NCBI GenBank assembly: GCA_023394875.1
Contig: JAEXAB010000003.1
Span: 186,001 to 250,000 of the forward strand
From: Bacillota bacterium
GTDB taxonomy: Bacteria; Bacillota; Clostridia; Christensenellales; DTU072
Length of the DNA: 64,000 nt
Direction: 5' to 3'
The notes below the pieces were generated by a model that ran no database searches, was not told the DNA's origin, and saw nothing but the letters and a program-made list of their open reading frames with translations. The translations under genes and the position numbers were made by a program. This document shows, piece after piece, positions 35,330-43,082 of the stretch (the first letter of the stretch is position 1; each line of letters opens with the position of its first letter).

Positions 35330-37147
35330 TTATTCTACGGTAACGCTTTTAGCTAAGTTACGCGGTTTGTCTATATCGCAGCCCTTGGCTCTTGCCATAT
35401 AATACGACAAAAGCTGTGTGGGAATAACGCTGATTATCGGAGAGAATATGTCGTATTTTACCTGAGGAATTTCTATAAAATAATCGCTGACGTTTTTTAG
35501 TGAAATATTGTCGGTAAAGGGAGTAATGGTAAGTATTATGGCTCCTCTGGTCTTTACTTCCACTAAGCTTGAATACATTTTATCAATTAGTTTTTCTTGG
35601 GTTACTATAGCCACCGCAAGCACGTCTTTTTCTATTAAAGCTAACGTGCCGTGTTTTAATTCTCCGGCGGCGTACGCTTCACTGTGAATGTAGCTTATTT
35701 CTTTAAGCTTTAAGCTTCCTTCCATTGCCACAAAATAATCCATACCCCTGCCAAGATAAAATACGCTCTTTTTGCGGAAATTCTTTTTGGAAAACTGGAA
35801 GATTTTTTCTCTCAAAGTCAAAGCTTTTTCGGCTTTTTCGGGCAGGTTATCAAGTTCAATTAAATAATCGGCATGTGCTTTTTTATCAATTGCTCCACGT
35901 AATAAGGCAAAATCAAGAGCAAATAAGGTAAGCACCATATTTTGACAGTTATACGCCTTAGTGCTGGCAACGGCAACTTCGGCTCCCGCATAGGTTAAAA
36001 ACGCATGGTCGGCATAATGTACCATTGAAGAAGTAGGCACGTTGCAAACGGTAATAACTTTGCCACCCTCACTCTTAACTTGATGTAGACAGCTAAGAGT
36101 ATCCGCCGTTTCTCCGCTTTGGGAAATGCAGATAACCAAAGTGTTTTTGTCAATGCAGATATCATCGTAACGGAATTCGCTTGCCATTTCGGCATAAATA
36201 TCTAATTCGGGCATCAGACTTTTAATAATTTTTCTACCCACCATACCCGCGTGAAGGGCGGTTCCGCAGCCGATTATGTAAATTCTCTTTACGTCTTTTA
36301 GGTATTGAGCATCAATTTTTGAAAAAATCTTATCGTTTTTATATCCGTTAATCGCTCTCTTTAATGCCATAGGTATTTCACTCATTTCTTTATCCATGAA
36401 ACATTCGTAATGGCTCAAAGAATTTTCTTCTTCTTTGCTTAATGTTGTATAAGTAATTTTCAAAGGTTTGCCTTCGAAATCGTAAAGTTCAATTTTACCT
36501 TTCTTAACGATAGCCATCTGACGGTTATCCATTACGATAACTTCTTTTAAGAAATTTTGTAAACTAATAATATCCGAACAAATATACCCTTCGGTTTCGT
36601 TACTTCCCACAATAAGCGGATTGTCTTTTTTTACCGCATAGATTGTTTCGGGGTTGTCAACGCTTATTATTCCCAAAGCAAAAGCCCCTCTTAGGCGGTC
36701 AACGGCTTGTAAAATAGCTTTCTTGGTGTCGCCCTTGTCCAACGTCTCTATAAGGTGGGCTACCACTTCGCTGTCGGTTTGGGAAACAAATTTTACTCCC
36801 ATAGCAGTCAATTCTTCTTTAATTTCCAAATAATTTTCTATAATTCCGTTGTGAACAACGGCAAACTTGGCTCCCTGAGAAATAAAAGGATGAGCGTTGT
36901 CGTCGCAAGGCTTGCCGTGTGTTGCCCATCTGGTATGACCTATTGCCACTCCGCCGTCAATGGGATTTTCCATTAAAAAAGCTTCTAGATTTTTTATTCT
37001 GCCTTCTTTCTTGGCAACTTTAATTTTTTTATCGCTCATAACCGCAATTCCGCTACTATCGTAGCCGCGGTACTCTAAATATTTAAGTCCTTTAATAATA
37101 ATATCACTGGCTCTTTTGTCACCGACATAGCCGATTATTCCACACAT
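35330..37147 (-). CDS. glmS: Glutamine-fructose-6-phosphate aminotransferase
   Basis: 605 residues, full length. Begins M-C-G-I-I-G-Y (N-terminal Cys nucleophile of the glutaminase), with R-G-Y-D-S-S-G and H-T-R-W-A-T-H-G. Two SIS domains follow, with S-Q-S-G-E-T-A-D-T near residue 345, and the C-terminus ends K-P-R-N-L-A-K-S-V-T-V-E as expected. It makes glucosamine-6-phosphate for peptidoglycan and other amino-sugar polymers. SD GGGAG. The leader from the predicted promoter is only about 60 nt, too short for a glmS ribozyme, which is common for this gene in Firmicutes. Confidence 0.97.
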   Translation of the reverse strand: MCGIIGYVGDKRASDIIIKGLKYLEYRGYDSSGIAVMSDKKIKVAKKEGRIKNLEAFLMENPIDGGVAIGHTRWATHGKPCDDNAHPFISQGAKFAVVHNGIIENYLEIKEELTAMGVKFVSQTDSEVVAHLIETLDKGDTKKAILQAVDRLRGAFALGIISVDNPETIYAVKKDNPLIVGSNETEGYICSDIISLQNFLKEVIVMDNRQMAIVKKGKIELYDFEGKPLKITYTTLSKEEENSLSHYECFMDKEMSEIPMALKRAINGYKNDKIFSKIDAQYLKDVKRIYIIGCGTALHAGMVGRKIIKSLMPELDIYAEMASEFRYDDICIDKNTLVICISQSGETADTLSCLHQVKSEGGKVITVCNVPTSSMVHYADHAFLTYAGAEVAVASTKAYNCQNMVLTLFALDFALLRGAIDKKAHADYLIELDNLPEKAEKALTLREKIFQFSKKNFRKKSVFYLGRGMDYFVAMEGSLKLKEISYIHSEAYAAGELKHGTLALIEKDVLAVAIVTQEKLIDKMYSSLVEVKTRGAIILTITPFTDNISLKNVSDYFIEIPQVKYDIFSPIISVIPTQLLSYYMARAKGCDIDKPRNLAKSVTVE

Positions 37148-37213
37148 ATTTGATTCTCCCTAAGTATAGTTTCCTTTATTATATTTATAAATGAGTATAT
37201 TATATTAAAACCG

Positions 37214-37246
37214 ATTATAGCATAAAAAAATTTTTTATGCTACAAT
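37214..37246. promoter_or_regulatory. Palindrome between two divergent extended -10 elements
   Basis: TAGCATAAAAAA (37218-37229), one central base, TTTTTTATGCTA (37231-37242). On the minus strand TGC-TATAAT (-10 at 37219-37214) points to glmS. On the plus strand TGC-TACAAT (-10 at 37241-37246) points to tRNA-Thr. The 12-bp arms overlap both -10 elements, as an operator would. Confidence 0.6.
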
Positions 37247-37250
37247 TTAG

Positions 37251-37279
37251 TAGACATTTTGCATAAGTCCGTTTACAAT
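37251..37279 (+). promoter_or_regulatory. Second, nearer promoter of tRNA-Thr
   Basis: TAGACA (37251-37256), 17-bp spacer, TACAAT (37274-37279), 15 nt upstream of the tRNA. Confidence 0.65.
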
Positions 37280-37294
37280 ATATTTCGTGAAAAC

Positions 37295-37370
37295 GCTGGT
37301 ATGGCTCAGTCGGTAGAGCAGCGCATTCGTAATGCGCAGGTCGTCAGTTCGAATCTGACTACCAGCTCCA
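37295..37370 (+). tRNA. tRNA-Thr (anticodon CGT)
   Basis: 76 nt with encoded CCA. Acceptor GCTGGTA pairs with TACCAGC, discriminator T. D arm GCTC/GAGC. Anticodon stem GCGCA/TGCGC with loop TTCGTAA, so the anticodon is CGT at 37328-37330, reading ACG (Thr). T arm GTCAG/CTGAC with loop TTCGAAT. It lies alone, transcribed toward the acyltransferase gene and followed by a strong terminator. Confidence 0.97.
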
Positions 37371-37376
37371 AAAATT

Positions 37377-37406
37377 ACGCCCCTAAAAATTAAGGGGCGT
37401 TTTTTT
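37377..37406. terminator. Terminator of tRNA-Thr and of the convergent acyltransferase operon
   Basis: ACGCCCCT (37377-37384) pairs with AGGGGCGT (37393-37400), followed by T run on the plus strand. Its end overlaps the acyltransferase stop region. Confidence 0.85.
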
Positions 37407-38643
37407 AATTCAATAAACCGTTTCGGTAAGCGCAGTACTGCTCTACTATATTGCCGTATTTTGAAGACCATTTATGCTCTTTGAACAAAAATCTGTAAAT
37501 TTCTTCTTCCACAACAAGGTCTATACCTTCTTTGTTTTTGGTAATTATAGTGCTTAGCAGCTTGAGTGGAATTTTTATCTCCAGCTCTTTGCCGTCTTTG
37601 GTGCCCTTATATCCTAAATATTCTTTGTCCATAAAGATTACGCCTTCGCCACGTTCGGAGTATTCGGCTTTTTCTTTATTTTCTATCATCAAATTTACCG
37701 GGTTTTGCATGTAAAAACCGTCTTTTAGGAACTCTTTTAGCCCCTCTTGCCTTTCGTAGTCGTACCACAAATCAACCCTACCTAAGCTAATGCTGTCGCC
37801 TATTGGTTTTAATTCTCCGTAAGGGGTATATTCTACTTTGTTGTTGCAGCGTTTGCAGGTTAAGTATTTATCGTCGCTCTCCATTTCGTATTCGGCGCCG
37901 CACTTAGGGCATTTATAGAGAATGTAGTTTAGGTTTTGGGCAAGGTGCCCGCTTACAAACTTGACGTTGTTTTCTTGTTGCCAAATATGGTCGTTAAACT
38001 TCAAAGCTTCTGCTACTCTTTCGTATATTTCCTTATTGGAAAGGGTCCTTACTTCTTCTTTGGTAAGAAGCATATAGGGCTTACTTTCTATTTTCCCTCT
38101 GCGGAAACCGTGAAAATATCTGGGTTTTGTTAAGTAAACGCCGTTGGTTTTTACCATAACCACGTCACAGTCGATAAACTTAATGAATTTGGAAATCGAC
38201 GGATTAATATAATACAGATTTTTGCCGTCCAGGCTGGTTTTTCCTTCGGGGTAAATTAGTATATTCCTCTTCTGCTCCACCGCAGCTTTCATAATTCTCA
38301 TACTCTGTAGGTCAATTGAGTTCTGACTCTTGGGAATAGCCCCGAAACGTTTTATAAAGGGTTTTAATGCCGGCCAGGTAAATAAGTCTTTTCCGGTAAC
38401 TATGTTGAAACGCTTAGGTAGTAAAGCTAAGACGCTGATTACTATATCAAAGGTACTGCAATGGCTTGCTATAGCCAGTACAGGGTTTTTAAGCTTACTT
38501 AGTTTCAGCGCGCTTCGGTCGGTCTTGTGCTTGAATATAAGAGCTACAAGAGGCCTTACGATAAGAGCGGGCAAAATATATAACCAAAATGACGGCTTCC
38601 TTACTTTTATGTCCAACATACCTTTTTTTTCGGTGTTTTTCAT
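37405..38643 (-). CDS. PlsC-like acyltransferase with zinc ribbon
   Basis: 412 residues. The first 220 residues carry a lysophospholipid acyltransferase domain: S-H-C-S-T-F-D (the H-x4-D catalytic motif) near residue 61 and Y-P-E-G-K-T-S near 132. After it, C-P-K-C-G ... C-K-R-C forms a four-Cys zinc ribbon near 245-270. The last 140 residues are a beta-rich segment I do not recognise. Ordinary PlsC lacks the C-terminal half, so the substrate may differ from lysophosphatidate. Last gene of the yjbQ-pepS-acyltransferase operon, 8 nt after the peptidase, SD AGGAG. Confidence 0.82.
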   Translation of the reverse strand: MKNTEKKGMLDIKVRKPSFWLYILPALIVRPLVALIFKHKTDRSALKLSKLKNPVLAIASHCSTFDIVISVLALLPKRFNIVTGKDLFTWPALKPFIKRFGAIPKSQNSIDLQSMRIMKAAVEQKRNILIYPEGKTSLDGKNLYYINPSISKFIKFIDCDVVMVKTNGVYLTKPRYFHGFRRGKIESKPYMLLTKEEVRTLSNKEIYERVAEALKFNDHIWQQENNVKFVSGHLAQNLNYILYKCPKCGAEYEMESDDKYLTCKRCNNKVEYTPYGELKPIGDSISLGRVDLWYDYERQEGLKEFLKDGFYMQNPVNLMIENKEKAEYSERGEGVIFMDKEYLGYKGTKDGKELEIKIPLKLLSTIITKNKEGIDLVVEEEIYRFLFKEHKWSSKYGNIVEQYCAYRNGLLN

Positions 38644-38651
38644 AGTTACTC

Positions 38652-39767
38652 CTAAATAAGATTTTCGGGATTAAGTAGCTTTAACTCTTCGGTTACAAAT
38701 CTGCCGTCTTTTCTTATAAGAACGCCGTCAAAGTAAATTTCTCCGCCGCCGTATTCGGGCGTTTGAATAAGAACCAAATCCCAATGCACCGCGCTTTGGT
38801 TGCCGTTGTCGCAGTCTTCATAGCAGCAACCGGGGGTAAAGTGTATAGAACCGCTTATCTTTTCGTCAAAAAGTATATCGCCCATGGGTTTTGTGATATA
38901 CGGATTTACACCAATGGCGAACTCTCCCACGTAACGGCTGCCTTCATCGGTATCGAAAATTTTGTTGCAGGCTTCGGTATGGTTACTAGTTGCCTCAACA
39001 ATTTTGCCGTCCTTGAAAGTTAGTTTTACGTTGTTAAATTCTATGCCGTTTTCTATTGAAGGGGCGTTGTAAGTGATAACGCCGTTAACGCTGTTTTTAA
39101 CGGGAGCCGAATATACCTCTCCGTCGGGGATATTCATACCGCCGCTGCATTTTTTGGCTCCGATACCCTTTATGCTGAAACTAAGGTCGGTACCGTTGCC
39201 GACAATCCTTACTTTGTCCGTTCTTTCCATCAAAGACTTAAGAGCGTCCATAGCCTTGTCCATTTTGCTGTAATCAAGGTTGCAAACCTTGAAATAATAA
39301 TCCTCAAAAGCTTCTGTGCTCATTTTGGCAAGCTGCGCCATACCCTGTGTCGGCCAACGTAAAACCACCCAGTTTGTATTGTTTACTCTCAGTTCGTGGT
39401 GAACAGGATAAGAATATTTTGAGGTATAAAGCTTCATTTTTTCGTCGTTTACGTCGCTTAGCTCCATACTGTTGCCGCCGCCGCGCACTCCGATATAGGC
39501 ATCCATCTGTTCCATTCTTTTGGCGTCGAACTCTCTCATTTTGTCGGCAAGCTCTTCGGTAAGTCCGTTAAGAATTGCCCTCTTTACTCTGTTGTCGTAG
39601 AGTTCCACAAAAGGCAGACCGCCGACCTTATAAACGGCGTCAATAAGCGCAGTAACCATTTCTATCGGCACACCGTAGGCTTCAATGAGGATTTTCTCCC
39701 CTTTTTGCAACTTGCAGGAATAATTTATTAGATTATTGGCAAGTTTTATTATTCTTTCATCTTTCAT
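38652..39767 (-). CDS. M29 family aminopeptidase (AmpS/PepS-like)
   Basis: 371 residues, family length. The C-terminal half has the M29 metal-site pattern: G-G-M-N-I-P-D-G-E-V-Y (Glu ligand) near residue 208, Y-V-G-E-F-A-I-G-V-N (Glu) near 273, the S-I-H-F-T-P-G region (His) near 305 and S-A-V-H-W-D-L (His/Asp) near 325. It releases N-terminal amino acids from peptides using two metal ions. It ends 8 nt before the acyltransferase start and begins 4 nt after yjbQ, so all three are one transcript. SD GAGGG. Confidence 0.88.
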   Translation of the reverse strand: MKDERIIKLANNLINYSCKLQKGEKILIEAYGVPIEMVTALIDAVYKVGGLPFVELYDNRVKRAILNGLTEELADKMREFDAKRMEQMDAYIGVRGGGNSMELSDVNDEKMKLYTSKYSYPVHHELRVNNTNWVVLRWPTQGMAQLAKMSTEAFEDYYFKVCNLDYSKMDKAMDALKSLMERTDKVRIVGNGTDLSFSIKGIGAKKCSGGMNIPDGEVYSAPVKNSVNGVITYNAPSIENGIEFNNVKLTFKDGKIVEATSNHTEACNKIFDTDEGSRYVGEFAIGVNPYITKPMGDILFDEKISGSIHFTPGCCYEDCDNGNQSAVHWDLVLIQTPEYGGGEIYFDGVLIRKDGRFVTEELKLLNPENLI

Positions 39768-39771
39768 AAAT

Positions 39772-40164
39772 TTAGCCCTCTATAATTTTAACATAAAATT
39801 TTCTGTTTCTGGGCGGGTCAAATTCCGCAAAATAAATGTCCTGCCAGCAACCCAACACCAACTCTCCGTTTTCTATAATAACTGCTTCGCTTGCGCCGAA
39901 CAAGCTGCTTTTTACGTGTCCATCGCTGTTACCTTCGTCGTGACGAAAAGCCGCAAGCTTGGGGAAAAACGTCTTAGCGGCGCAAATAACGTCCTGAGCC
40001 ACGTACTCGTCGGCGTTTTCATTTATGGTAATAGCCGCGGTAGTATGCGGACAAAAAACCAAACAAATACCGTTTTGCACTCCGCTTTTTTTTACAGCGT
40101 CTCTTACCTTATCGGTAATGTTGAAAAACGCCTCTTCTTTGGTTTGTAAATCGTAAATGTACAA
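39772..40164 (-). CDS. yjbQ: YjbQ/UPF0047 family protein
   Basis: 130 residues from TTG 40164. The first start-like codon of this frame (TTG 40176) is rejected because the GGAGG SD sits after it, 5 nt before TTG 40164. Motifs: F-C-P-H-T-T-A-A-I-T-I-N-E-N near residue 40, H-D-E-G-N-S-D-G-H-V-K-S-S-L near 76 and G-C-W-Q-D-I-Y-F-A-E-F-D near 105. The three His-bearing loops form a metal site in known structures. A thiamin phosphate synthase side activity has been reported for family members; the real role is unclear. First gene of its operon, behind a full-consensus promoter. Confidence 0.9.
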   Translation of the reverse strand: MYIYDLQTKEEAFFNITDKVRDAVKKSGVQNGICLVFCPHTTAAITINENADEYVAQDVICAAKTFFPKLAAFRHDEGNSDGHVKSSLFGASEAVIIENGELVLGCWQDIYFAEFDPPRNRKFYVKIIEG

Positions 40165-40219
40165 ATATTCCTCCAAAACGTAAACGCAAATAATTTACGT
40201 CTTTATTATTTTTTACTAA

Positions 40220-40248
40220 ATTATACTCCGCTATCTTTGGTATGTCAA
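40220..40248 (-). promoter_or_regulatory. Promoter of the yjbQ-pepS-acyltransferase operon
   Basis: Minus strand TTGACA (40248-40243), 17-bp spacer, TATAAT (40225-40220): full consensus. A small stem AGGAG/CTCCT at 40252-40268 just upstream may end the uvrA transcript but lacks a T run. Confidence 0.8.
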
Positions 40249-40286
40249 ACGCAGGAGCCTATTACTCCTCTAAGCTTAATTTATCG

Positions 40287-43082
40287 CTAAATATATTTTG
40301 CGGTAAAACTAACAGGGTTTGACTTAATTTCTTCTGGGGCTCCCACGCAAAGAAGCTCTCCTCCGGCATCTCCGCCCTCGGGACCTAAGTCTATTATATG
40401 GTCGGCAACTCTTATAAAATCAATGTTATGTTCTATTACTATTGCAGTATTGCCGCTGTCTACCAGTTTGTTAATAATTGTTATCAACTTATCGGTATCG
40501 TAAGCATGCAAACCTGTAGTGGGTTCGTCTAGAATATAGACAGTTTTGCCTGTGGAACGTTTGCTTAGTTCGGTAGCAAGCTTTATTCTCTGCGCTTCGC
40601 CTCCGCTAAACGTTGTCGCTGGCTGACCTAGTTTTATATACCCTAAACCAACGTCCTGCAAAGTCTTTATTTTGTTGAAAATCCTAGGAATATTCTCAAA
40701 AAAGTCGCAAGCCTCGTCCACCGTCATATCTAAAACGTCGTAGATGTTTTTTCCCTTGAATTTTACTTCCAAAGTTTCTCTGTTATAGCGCTTGCCGTGG
40801 CAAACTTCGCAAGGCACGTATACGTCGGGCAAAAAGTGCATTTCTATGGTAATAATTCCGTCACCGCAACAATTTTCGCACCGTCCCCCTTTTACGTTAA
40901 AAGAAAATCTCCCTGCATTATATCCCCTTGCCAAAGCGTCGGGAGTTTTGGCAAATAGTTCTCTTATATAGGTAAAAACTCCTGTGTAAGTAGCCGGGTT
41001 ACTTCTAGGCGTCCTTCCAATCGGACTTTGGTCTATTGCGATAACTTTATCGGCGTTTTCTATGCCAGTAATTTCGGTAAATTTACCCTCTCGCAGAGTG
41101 GTTCCGTTAAGCTTATTCGCCAAATGAGGATACAAAATTCCATTAACTAAACTTGATTTTCCGCTACCGCTAACTCCGGTTACCACGGTAAGTACTCCTA
41201 AGGGGAAGTCAACGTTTATATTCTTCAGATTGTTTTGCTTAGCTCCGATAACGCTTATAAAATTGCCGTTACCCTTTCTTCTTTTATCGGGTATTTTTAT
41301 TTTTCTTCTGCCGCTTAAATAATCGCCTGTAATAGAGTTTGGGTTACTCATAATATCGTTTATGGTACCGTAAGCTACAAGTTCGCCCCCGTTAATGCCC
41401 GCTTTGGGACCTATATCCACTATATAATCGGCTTCTCTTATTGTTTCCTCGTCATGTTCAACTACAATAAGAGTATTGCCAAGGTTTCTCAAGCGTTTTA
41501 ACGTTGCGATTAGCTTCTGATTATCGCGTTGGTGTAGACCTATACTTGGTTCGTCTAAGATATAAAGTACACCCATAAGTCCGCTGCCTATTTGGGTAGC
41601 CAAGCGGATTCTCTGCGCCTCTCCTCCGCTTAAACTGCCGCTTGACCTTGACAAAGTAAGGTACCCTAAGCCTACGTCTACCAAAAACTGGGTACGCTCT
41701 TTTAGTTCCTTAAAAATTGGCTTAGCTATTATATTGTCTCTGTTGCTTAAAGTAAGCCCTTCGAAAAAGGTGTTTAGCCTATTTATGGGCATATCGGAAA
41801 CTTCGCTTATGTTTCTGCCCCCGATTGTTATACTTAAAACCTCTTTTTTGAGTCTTCTGCCGTTGCAAACCTCGCAAGGAGTAGCCGTCATCAGCTTTTC
41901 TATTTCTATTCTTACGCCCTCGCTTTGGGTTTCTTTATATCTGCGGTTAAGGTTGTTAATAACACCCTCGTAGTAGCTGTTATACGCCATGCTGTAGTTT
42001 TTGCCCTCGGCTAGCATCTCTATCCTTTCCCCTGTGCCGTAAAGAAGTATCCTTTTTATATCGGCAGGCAAATCTTTATATGGAGTATCCAAAGAAAACT
42101 TGTATCTTCTGGCTAAAGCGTTAAACTGCATAATAGTCATCTTGCCCATATCCAAATTCCAGCCCGTACATTTAAGGGCGCCATCCCTTAAAGATAAATT
42201 TTCGTCGGGTATTAACTTATTTAAGTCTAATTCGTTTTTGAAACCTAGTCCGCTGCAATTCTCACATGCTCCGTAGGGGGAGTTAAAAGAAAACATTCTC
42301 GGGGTGATTTCTCCCAAAGAAATATTACATTCGGGACAAGAATAATTGGTGGAAAAAAGCTCTTCAACGCCGTCTTTTTCCACAACAACCACACCTTCGG
42401 CAAGTTTAAGGGCGTTTTCTATACTGTCGGTAAGTCGGCGGTCTATCCCCTCTTTCATAACAAGACGGTCTATAACCACGCTAATATTGTGCTTTATGTT
42501 TTTATCCAAAGTGATAGTTTCGTCTAAGTTATAGACGTTGCCGTCTATTTTTACTCTTACGTAACCGCTTTTTCGTAAGCTCTCTAATTGCTTTGTGTAT
42601 TCTCCCTTTCTTCCTCTGACAATGGGCGCCAATACCAAAAATTTCTGTCCCTCGGGCATTTCTTTAATTTGGTCTACTATCTGGTCGACGGTAATCGACT
42701 TAATTTCCTTGCCGCACTGCGGACAATGCGGAACGCCGATTCTGGAATAAAGTAGCCTTAGATAATCGTATATTTCGGTAACCGTACCCACTGTGGAACG
42801 TGGGTTTTGGGAAGTGGTTTTTTGGTCGATACTAATTGCCGGACTTAACCCTTCGATACTGTCCACGTCGGGTTTGTCCATCTGTCCTAAAAACTGTCTT
42901 GCGTAGCTTGACAAACTTTCTACGTATCTTCTCTGCCCCTCGGCAAAAATGGTATCGAAGGCAAGGCTGGATTTACCGCTTCCCGAAAGACCGGTAAAAA
43001 CAATCAGCTTGTCTCTCGGCAAGGTGAGGTTTATGTTTTTTAGGTTATTTTGTCTTGCTCCTCTTATTACTATGTCGTTCAT
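40287..43082 (-). CDS. uvrA: Excinuclease ABC subunit A
   Basis: 931 residues, full length. Two ABC ATPase cores: G-L-S-G-S-G-K-S-S near residue 35 and G-V-S-G-S-G-K-S-S near 640, each with S-G-G-E-A-Q-R-I and I-L-D-E-P. Four CxxC zinc motifs are visible (C-P-Q-C, C-P-E-C, C-x-x-C around C-N-G-R, and C-E-N-C/C-E-V-C). Damage-recognition subunit of nucleotide excision repair, acting with UvrB. Its ATG follows the uvrB TAG directly, so translation is coupled. The order uvrB-uvrA is usual in Firmicutes; uvrC is not in the window. Confidence 0.98.
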   Translation of the reverse strand: MNDIVIRGARQNNLKNINLTLPRDKLIVFTGLSGSGKSSLAFDTIFAEGQRRYVESLSSYARQFLGQMDKPDVDSIEGLSPAISIDQKTTSQNPRSTVGTVTEIYDYLRLLYSRIGVPHCPQCGKEIKSITVDQIVDQIKEMPEGQKFLVLAPIVRGRKGEYTKQLESLRKSGYVRVKIDGNVYNLDETITLDKNIKHNISVVIDRLVMKEGIDRRLTDSIENALKLAEGVVVVEKDGVEELFSTNYSCPECNISLGEITPRMFSFNSPYGACENCSGLGFKNELDLNKLIPDENLSLRDGALKCTGWNLDMGKMTIMQFNALARRYKFSLDTPYKDLPADIKRILLYGTGERIEMLAEGKNYSMAYNSYYEGVINNLNRRYKETQSEGVRIEIEKLMTATPCEVCNGRRLKKEVLSITIGGRNISEVSDMPINRLNTFFEGLTLSNRDNIIAKPIFKELKERTQFLVDVGLGYLTLSRSSGSLSGGEAQRIRLATQIGSGLMGVLYILDEPSIGLHQRDNQKLIATLKRLRNLGNTLIVVEHDEETIREADYIVDIGPKAGINGGELVAYGTINDIMSNPNSITGDYLSGRRKIKIPDKRRKGNGNFISVIGAKQNNLKNINVDFPLGVLTVVTGVSGSGKSSLVNGILYPHLANKLNGTTLREGKFTEITGIENADKVIAIDQSPIGRTPRSNPATYTGVFTYIRELFAKTPDALARGYNAGRFSFNVKGGRCENCCGDGIITIEMHFLPDVYVPCEVCHGKRYNRETLEVKFKGKNIYDVLDMTVDEACDFFENIPRIFNKIKTLQDVGLGYIKLGQPATTFSGGEAQRIKLATELSKRSTGKTVYILDEPTTGLHAYDTDKLITIINKLVDSGNTAIVIEHNIDFIRVADHIIDLGPEGGDAGGELLCVGAPEEIKSNPVSFTAKYI

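Noticed and set aside
37247..37471. 74-codon minus-strand ORF over the tRNA region.
   Set aside because: It is the antisense of tRNA-Thr and its terminator, a well known false ORF.
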